Assembly: GCA_027627225.1 (NCBI GenBank)
Contig: JAPFQT010000035.1
Location: forward strand, 473,501-537,500
Source: Congeria kusceri
Lineage: Eukaryota; Mollusca; Bivalvia; Myida; Dreissenidae
DNA: 64,000 nt
Direction: 5' to 3'
Shown: one piece after another, positions 57,191-64,000 of the stretch
How positions within the stretch are numbered: the first letter of the stretch is position 1
Layout of the letters: each line of letters begins with the position of its first letter
Translations under genes and position numbers: made by a program
The notes under the pieces: model-generated
Told to the model about the DNA's origin: nothing
What the model saw: only the letters and a program-made list of their open reading frames with translations
Databases searched by the model: none

Positions 57191-58739
57191 GGCATACTAT
57201 GATTACGTAAGATACCCACAAATACAGAGAAACTCTCAAGTCCTTTTCCTGGGTAGAACCAGTACTTTGTGTCTCTTGAGAAAGATCATTCGAAAGGCTC
57301 CCAGGTCGGGGTCCCAACCCCTGTTTTTAGTGCATTAAATCAACTGTAAATTCAAAGTATGAATCATGAAGATCAAAATCAATTTTCACACCTTTATTGT
57401 TATTATCAGCATTTGTCTCTGCTTGATTTTCGCACCTTTATGGGGCGAGTAAAATCGATTAAATGGAACAGTAAGTATGTTTGTATAATTATAACTTGGC
57501 AAGCTATTGCAGCAACAAGCTTGTATCAAGCACTTATAAAGTTTTCGTATTTAAGTTGGATTTACGTTTTCATGTCATCTGTTTGCATATAATTGCAACA
57601 GATTCAAAATAAAATAACTTGTGCCTTGTATATTAGTCACAATGACTGGTGCAATAAGAAATTTAAAAAAACATCACTAGTATACATCTTTGCAATTTTA
57701 GAAGAGTGATTCATATTAAACGAATCTAGAAATGTATTATTCGAATAATGATTATTTCAAAGTATTTTTATCCGTCCTGACGACTTCCAAATAATGTTGT
57801 TTGGCTGCGATTCGCATGATCACATTTCGACTGTAGCTACATAGTTGTATCTGAACAAATATGCTGCATAATGCTTTCTTTAATTGATGTAGAAATTTAT
57901 CAGTATGCATACATATTAAAATATACTGAACCAAGAAAGAAACTTTCATAAAGTACATGCCAAATTGTCACCTTTTCGTTAGAGATGTACTCACATAAAA
58001 TGCACATGGTTATTGATATTTGAAAAATCCGCCGGTTCATCCCAGTAGATTCAAAAGATAAACTTATACAACAAACCGAAGATTTCTGTCAAATCTATTC
58101 AAACATAAAAATATTATTTGCATTCAAACTCAGCGAACGTTTCTGTTTTGGTTTAAATATTTATTGATAGATAAACCAAACAAAGAAGTCAACTTGGCAT
58201 TGATCATTCTTACAATTTCTAAGAAATTCTTTACTTAATGTATGTTAATCAGCAACATTTGGGGGTATGATACGTATCCATATACATCACTTCACTATTG
58301 CAAATTAATTTATCAGTACATAACATAATTTATATGCATTATTTTACATAAATGCATTTATTTAATGTGTTTTAGCCATAATTATTCCAAACGTGTTGCA
58401 AATCAATTCTCCGTAATGTTGTTGTTTGAACGCTTTCTTTTATGACCAGTGTAGTAGATTAAAACTGTAACAGTAATAGGGTTTATTCATACTGGACTAC
58501 TGCTCGCACTATAGGTCAAAGGTTGGCTTAGAACAAGAAACAGGAGAAAGTTAATTCGAACGCTCCTCAAGTAGGGATCAAACATTTTTTTAAATAAAGC
58601 AAAAAGTATAAACATCCATAATCCAATGTGGATAAATGATTTCAGGCCATTTGAACCAAATTCCATTTTGATCAAAGCATACAGCTCTATTGGGTTTGTT
58701 GAAAACAATTATTATAAGGATACAAAACTATCAAGAAGC
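57191..58739. other. AT-rich DNA, nothing recognised
   Basis: Frames 57359-57592, 57752-57958 and 58487-58708 have no domain or repeat context. Confidence 0.4.
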
Positions 58740-58885
58740 TGTTATTTTATTGTTAAACAAATTTTTTTTGAGCAATGAACTATAACAATCACCAAGCAGA
58801 AACGTGTACAGTAATATATGAAATGGGATCTATAAAACTGCTACCTAACATCAGCAGAATTTGTAAACATTGCTTTTAAGAGGCA
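58740..58885. repeat. Duplicated block V, copy 2, left half
   Basis: It is homologous to 52085-52215. The match stops at aaacattgcttttaag, about 50 bases before the start of the family 8 element, and resumes near 62600. Confidence 0.6.
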
Positions 58886-60005
58886 TGGTAAGTTTGGTAA
58901 AAAAAATATAGTGGCTATCAAAATGTAAAGCAAGAGGCACACCAGTGCCTGTATCGCTCCACTTGCTGGATAAAGACGGAGTGTCAGAAGCAAAGGGACA
59001 TTGATATGCTGTATCAGGAAAAAGGCCATGTTTTTTTAACAATTCAAAAAAATAAAAGTATTTTGGTAGAGAACCACCCAAGGAAAATTTCTGTGACATC
59101 ATTTTGAAATCCAAGCAGTGCTTTCTGACATGAAGATTTTCTAAGTTTTAAATATTGCCATATAAGGTAAAATAGCCCCACCTCTGTCGGCCACATTTTA
59201 AAATCGATTGGAACATTTGAGCAACTTTAGTAGAGAACCATCAACAAACATTACTGTGAAATTATTTCAAAATCTAACCAGTGGTTTCTGAAAAGAACAT
59301 TTACAAAGTTTTCAACATGGCCATATAAGGAAAAAGAGCCCAGCCCCCTAGCGGCCATGTTTTTCAATGGAGTGGAACCATTTGTGCAACTTTGATGGAA
59401 AACCACCCAAAGAACATTTCTGTGAAATTATTTGGAAATCCATCCAGTGGTTTCTGACAATAAGATTTTCATAGTTTTCAAAATAGCCTTACAAGGCCAA
59501 AATTAAAGTTGTTTGTTTCCGCTAAAGTCTTGGAAAAAGTATGGTAGGTAGGTAGGTAGGCATATCTTTTTTTTTTTAATACTTTTTTTTCCTTCTTGAC
59601 CCAACACGCACGGATCTACATCCACATTAACAAACTGTTTAGTAATTGGTTATAAATTAATTTTTGTAACTTATTAAGACTAATAATAAAACAAAGACAC
59701 ACTTTATATTTAATAGGCAGTTTGGATAAAACAATATGAAAACCAAAGCCAAAGTTTCCAAGTTCATAAAATTCACTTTTGACATGAGTTCCTATTTCCA
59801 TTTCCTATGTGGGGGTTCATTGTTCTTGTTTTTTATTCCCAATTTAAACACACAGTGACATTGTACAGGTCAGTATTTCTTCTGTACTGTAATTTCAACA
59901 CTTGCACCAGGGAAGCCACACTGGCCACAAACATCCTTCCTGGAAGTTCAATTAAATTTTCAGGTATAAAAAGAAGTGTTCCAATAGGATTTTCACAATT
60001 TTTGC

Positions 60006-60300
60006 AGGCGGTTCCTTGGTCTAGTGGCAACGCGCTGGCTTCACAATCCAGGGTTGCAGGTTAGATCCCCCACCCCACCACACCCTAACCTACTAACTTT
60101 TGGCATGAGACATTAAACCGAGGTGTACTAGGTGCTTCACACAGGGCAGTAAAAGACCCAGGGTCGCCTCTGGAATGGGGCATTTTCTTTATCTTGCATT
60201 ATCCCCCGTAACCCAACTAACGAGTCTTCTGGGGGCGATGGCCATATGGGAGAGAATCCCAATGCACTCGATCAAAATGTAATACACAGATACGTTTTCA
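60006..60300 (+). mobile_element. tRNA-derived SINE
   Basis: The head gcggttccttggtctagtgg has a clear A-box (TGGTCTAGTGG), and ggttagatccc is a B-box variant about 30 bases on. The body has gacattaaaccgaggtg, cacacagggcagtaaaagac and ccagggtcgcctctgg, words I associate with a common bivalve SINE. The 3' limit is approximate. Confidence 0.65.
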
Positions 60301-60438
60301 CAACTGGTTCCTGATCCCAAAACAAAATAAAATTTTAATGATCCAGCCACATACTTTAGGAGCTTTATGATTTTAAGACATTTACAGAAGTGTTCACTAC
60401 GGAGCTTTGTGGTCATGGGCCCTGCACACATTCCAACT

Positions 60439-61707
60439 GTATTAAGGCATGGACACTCATTATTGTTAAATGTGCGCCAAAATGATCAATTACTGTCAGA
60501 ATTAAGGCACTGACACTCATTATTGTTAAATGTGCGCCAAAATGATCAATTACTGTCAGAATTAAGGCATAGACACTCATTATTGTTAAATGTGCGCCAA
60601 AATGATCAATTACTGTCAGAATTAAGGCATGGACACTCATTATTGTTAAATGTGCGCCAAAATGATCAATTACTGTCAGAATTAAGGCATTGACACTCAT
60701 TATTGTTAAATGTGCGCCAAAATGATCAATTACTGTCAGTATTAAGGCATAGACACTCGTTATTGTTAAATGTGCGCCAAAATGATCAATTACTGTCAGT
60801 ATTAAGGCATGGACACTCATTATTGTTAAATGTGCGCCAAAATGATCAATTACTGTCAGAATTAAGGCATGGACACTCATTATTGTTAAATGTGCGCCAA
60901 AATGATCAATTACTGTCAGAATTAAGGCATGGACACTCATTATTGTTAAATGTGCGCCAAAATGATCAATTACTGTCAGAATTAAGGCATGGACACTCAT
61001 TATTGTTAAATGTGCGCCAAAATGATCAATTACTGTCTGTATTAAGGCATAGACACTCGTTATTGTTAAATGTGCGCCAAAATGATCAATTACTGTCAGT
61101 ATTAAGGCATAGACACTCGTTATTGTTAAATGTGCGCCAAAATGATCAATTACTGTCTGTATTAAGGCATAGACACTCGTTATTGTTAAATGTGCACCAA
61201 AATGATCAATTAGTGTCTGTATTAAGGCATAGACACTTGTTATTGTTAAATGTGCGCCAAACTGATCAATTACTGTCAGTATTAAGGCATAGACACTTGT
61301 TATTGTTAAATGTGCGCCAAAATGATCAATTACTGTCAGTATTAAGGCATAGACACTTGTTATTGTTAAATGTGCGCCAAAATGATCAATTACTGTCAGT
61401 ATTAAGGCATAGACACTCGTTATTGTTAAATGTGCGCCAAAATGATCAATTACTGTCTGTATTAAGGCATAGACACTCGTTATTGTTAAATGTGCACCAA
61501 AATGATTAATTAGTGTCTGTATTTAGGCATAGACACTCGTTATTGTTAAATGTGCGCCAAAATGATCAATTACTGTCTGTATTAAGGCATAGACACTCGT
61601 TATTGTTAAATGTGCACCAAAATGATCAATTACTGTCAGTATTAAGGCACAGACACTTTTTATTGTTAAATGTGCGCCAAAATGATCACTTGCTGTCTGT
61701 ATTTAGG
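60439..61707. repeat. 60 bp minisatellite, about 21 copies
   Basis: The exact period is 60: attaaggcatNgacactcNt, tattgttaaatgtgcgccaa, aatgatcaattactgtcNgN. Because 60 is a multiple of 3, frames stay open on both strands (60413-61000 minus; 60703-61509 and 61513-61743 plus). These are not genes. Left copies mostly have cactcat/gtcagaat, right copies cactcgt/gtctgtat. A two-unit variant block (gcaccaa followed by tagtgtctgt) at 61141-61260 recurs 300 bases later at 61441-61560. Confidence 0.95.
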
Positions 61708-61800
61708 AGGAAAGCTCCGACAAACTTTGCATTTATTTACTAAAGCCAACCATGGCAAAGTTGTAACAAAGGGCAACGGTTAAACAACACCAATACTACT
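61703..61800 (-). repeat. Inverted fragment of the ~560 bp dispersed repeat
   Basis: aggaaagctccgacaaactt, ccatggcaaagttgtaacaa and ggttaaacaacaccaatact match the reverse complement of 40805-41369 around 40990-41110. It abuts the minisatellite. Confidence 0.65.
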
Positions 61801-62412
61801 GGCAGTGCTGCCTAGATTGGTGCCGCGATTGTAATATAATATTAAAATAACATGTCTAGAGGCCGGATCCCAGTCTAGTTACTGCCTTCGTAAAGAAACA
61901 TTCAATATTTTATTTTATTTAAACAACGCGAATATTTAAAACAAAAATTTCCAAATGGCAAAAAAAAGTTTATGGTTGGGTTCAAAAGAACATGGTCGGT
62001 CGGGTTAGTCAAAACAAATAACTTTTTTTATGCCTAAGGAAAAATGGCCCCACCACCTGGTGACCATGTTTTTCAACTGTGTGGAAACATTTGCGCAACT
62101 TCAGTAGACAACCACCCAAGGAACATTTCTGTTAAATTATTTGGAAATCCAACCAGTGGTTTCTGACAAGAAAATTTTCAAAGTTTTCAATATAGTCATA
62201 TACGGAAAAAAGGCCCCTGGCGTCCATGTTTTTCAATGGATGGGAAACCTTTGGGCAACTTTGGTAGATGACTTCCCAAGGAATATTTATGTGAAGTTTC
62301 ATCAAAATTGGCCAACCTGTCTCAGAAGAGATGTTATTTAAAGAAAAAAAGTTTACGCACAGACGCTCACACGACAGAAGAACCGCCATGGCATAAGCTC
62401 GCGTGGACTTAA

Positions 62413-63461
62413 CCATGTCCATTTATTTTACTTAAGTAAGCACTTCTTTCAATAAAATTATATACAATGTTGAGAAAAAGTTGTGTCCAGATTGCATATT
62501 AAAAGAGAACTTTAAAACGAACATATTTTTTTACTGCACAGTAAAAAAAACAATACCACATGTATATGCACATGGGCACATGTGTGGTTATTATTGTCCC
62601 AAGTCAAAACTGAAAGTACCCGTTGCTGTAGGATAAACAACCTAATAAATACTATTTACAAACAAAAATGGTGAATTAAATAAACAACAAAAGCAACTGC
62701 CCAAACACTGACCAATAGATATTTTACCTGCTTTTATTACAACACCTTTAAGATACATGAACCCAGTTTCAAAAACGAACCTGATATTATGAAACTAATG
62801 GTTGAAAAAAAGCAAGACTGTATAAGAATAGATGACATCAACATTTGCGTTAAATGCAAAGCACTTAAACCAGATAGTTTTCTTTCGTGCCACAATGAAA
62901 ACACCCATCTCAAATTTCGCAATAAAATGTTAAATGTTTGACTTCATGGACAAAATAGGTATCATTGTTCCCACCTTTGACATTATATGCCGTGGGAAAA
63001 TGTTCATTTTTACTGAATAAATGTATGAAGAAAGAAAAATAAATTATAAAAATTTGAAGAAGCTAGTCAGATGATACATTTGAAGTGTAGATATTTATGA
63101 ACAAATCATCAGGATTTGCCATGGAGTTATTTCAATTTAATACTGCTTATGTAGCATCACATGTTACTAAAAACTGCATAAATTAACATTATTATTATAA
63201 TTACACTTATTTATGTATCTACAAAATAATATAGTACAAAAAGATGTCATCGGAGCAGGATGTGCTTCAAAAATTGATTGTTCAGACAAACTGCAGACAC
63301 CTGCACCTGTACACTGACTTGTATGGCGATACATCATAATATTTTGCATTATACAGCGATATAATGAGGAGTTTCCTTTCATATCTCCCTAAAACCACTG
63401 TGAAGATGCGTTTTTATTATATGCTTTTCAGTGAAATATTGAAATATATTTGTGAATTAAA
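62413..63461. other. AT-rich DNA; right half of block V
   Basis: 62600-62760 is homologous to 52265-52360. The minus frames 62737-62922 and 63167-63382 are unsupported. Confidence 0.45.
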
Positions 63462-63533
63462 ATGTTATATTTTCTCTGTTGGAGCAGTGAAAATATAAGA
63501 TTTTATATTTTCACTGCAGTATAAATATAACAT
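63462..63533. repeat. Two-tier palindrome
   Basis: The inner perfect arms gcagtgaaaatata and tatattttcactgc (63484-63497 and 63504-63517) have a 6 nt loop. The outer perfect arms atgttatattt and aaatataacat are at 63462-63472 and 63523-63533. It is probably a tiny MITE. It could also form a hairpin in RNA. Confidence 0.75.
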
Positions 63534-63767
63534 AAAATGGACTATTTTGCCATAAATAGCATCAATCTATAAATAGTGGTTTACAACCCTTGGCAAATTT
63601 ATATACATGTACAGTATGTACATGAATGTGTTTACATAAAACACAATATAAAATTCAACAAAATTATAATTTAGTGACAACGACTCACAAAATATGGCAC
63701 TTTTTCCCCACCATACTAACGAGTGACAGAATTGGAATCATTTATGACGTCATTTTTATGACGCCTG

Positions 63768-64000
63768 AATACACAAACTTGCCTTGTGGTTTCAGAGGAG
63801 AAGAATTTTTAAGTTTTCAGTTACATACTCGGCGGACTGGAACGATTTGAACAATTTTTCAAGGTCACCCAAGGATAATTCCTGTGAAGTTTGGTAAAAA
63901 TCTGCCCAGTTGTTAAGGAGATGTTCTTTGCATGAAAATGTTGACGCACGATGGATGACGGGCAAAAGGCGATCAGAAAAGGTCATTATGTTTTGCTCAG
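63768..64000 (+). repeat. HINE-like family 5, 3' module, cut by the window edge
   Basis: It contains ccttgtggtttcagaggaga, ggcggactggaacgatttga, caNttttcaaggtcacccaa, tcctgtgaagtttggtaaaa and aaaaggcgatcagaaaaggt, corresponding to the end of 43161-43934. The terminal hairpin would lie at or beyond the edge. Confidence 0.6.

Larger units (their letters stand above)
59505..62022. mobile_element. ~2.5 kb insertion in family 8, carrying a SINE and the 60 bp minisatellite
   Basis: The left edge gttgtttgtttccgctaaag and the right edge, on the other strand gttatttgttttgactaacc, are imperfect inverted repeats. Near the left is gtatggtaggtaggtagg and near the right, inverted, cccgaccgaccatg. Target duplication and superfamily are unresolved. 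Alternatively several insertions accumulated here. Confidence 0.45.
58930..62412 (+). mobile_element. HINE/DINE-like element, family 8, with nested insertion
   Basis: The start is gCAAGA, then a hairpin GGCAC-acca-GTGCC (58936-58949), then tgtatcgctCCACtt. Cores of ~165 bp carry atggccatataaggaaaaa, ggccatgtttttcaa, agtagaNaaccaNccaagga, aNatttctgtgaaattattt and ccaNtggtttctgacaaga. The end is acgacagaagaaccgccatg, then gctcgcGTGGactt. Cores stop near 59495 and resume near 62035, so the DNA between is an insertion. Confidence 0.65.

Noticed and set aside
60006..60080. A functional tRNA gene
   Set aside because: The A- and B-boxes are present, but the acceptor and anticodon stems do not pair properly and a SINE body follows.
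60413..61743. Long open frames on both strands (195 and 268 codons) as repeat-protein genes
   Set aside because: They follow from a 60 bp tandem repeat with no stop in those phases. The same unit is open on both strands and the peptides are perfect repeats without domain character.

Overview
This window looks like animal nuclear DNA that is AT-rich, poor in genes and dense in repeats. The mix of repeats points to a bivalve mollusc, and from memory of repeat families I would guess a heterodont such as Dreissena. The clues are dispersed elements with ~145-170 bp tandem cores that read like gggccataactc, runs of gaccgaccgac, tRNA-derived SINEs with a Meta/RUDI-type tail, and a GTGCGGACTGCAC repeat. 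This placement is inference. I see no complete host gene. The best hints of host-type coding are two short exon-like relics on the minus strand (1880-2032 and 12777-12863), and both are broken.

The one large coding locus is a Ty3/gypsy LTR retrotransposon, probably of the Mag lineage, at 32769-37925. It encodes a Gag C-terminal half with two zinc knuckles, an aspartic protease, reverse transcriptase, RNase H, and an integrase with HHCC and DDE motifs. It is dead. Its 5' LTR and Gag N-terminus are missing, pol is frameshifted inside the reverse transcriptase, and the 3' LTR is split by a 780 bp hAT-like element flanked by a 6 bp target duplication.

Most of the rest is layered repeats. About eleven families share one architecture: an AACAAGAG-like start, a tiny perfect hairpin, a short motif, tandem cores, a gacagac-type tract, and a 3' hairpin whose right arm is the reverse complement of the 5' motif. 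This matches DINE-1/Helentron-associated (HINE) elements and the bivalve pearl elements. Some copies carry cores of two families between one pair of ends (42421-43934).

A second group is hAT-like. It has CAG...CTG ends, 5-6 bp target duplications where these can be seen, and in each element a different short word repeated near both ends (1523-3190, 15435-16350, 22640-22936, 37017-37796, 47081-47853, possibly 23268-24024). Two of them still encode the N-terminal zinc-finger exon of a transposase. Other elements are a Tigger/pogo-like element (9550-10548), a Harbinger-like element (27400-28077), several small palindromic MITEs, and two or three tRNA-derived SINEs.

There are two large minisatellites: 44 bp x ~28 at 28893-30136 and 60 bp x ~21 at 60439-61707. 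There is also a 12 kb inverted-repeat pair (39055-40486 with 49791-51262), a ~560 bp dispersed repeat (40805-41369, 54551-55098, inverted fragment at 61703-61800), and two sets of older diverged duplications (3.4-12 kb with 24.5-27.4 kb; 52.1-52.4 kb with 58.7-62.8 kb). At 58.7-62.8 kb the layers can be read in order: an old duplicated block, split by a HINE-like element, split in turn by a ~2.5 kb element that carries a SINE and the 60 bp minisatellite.
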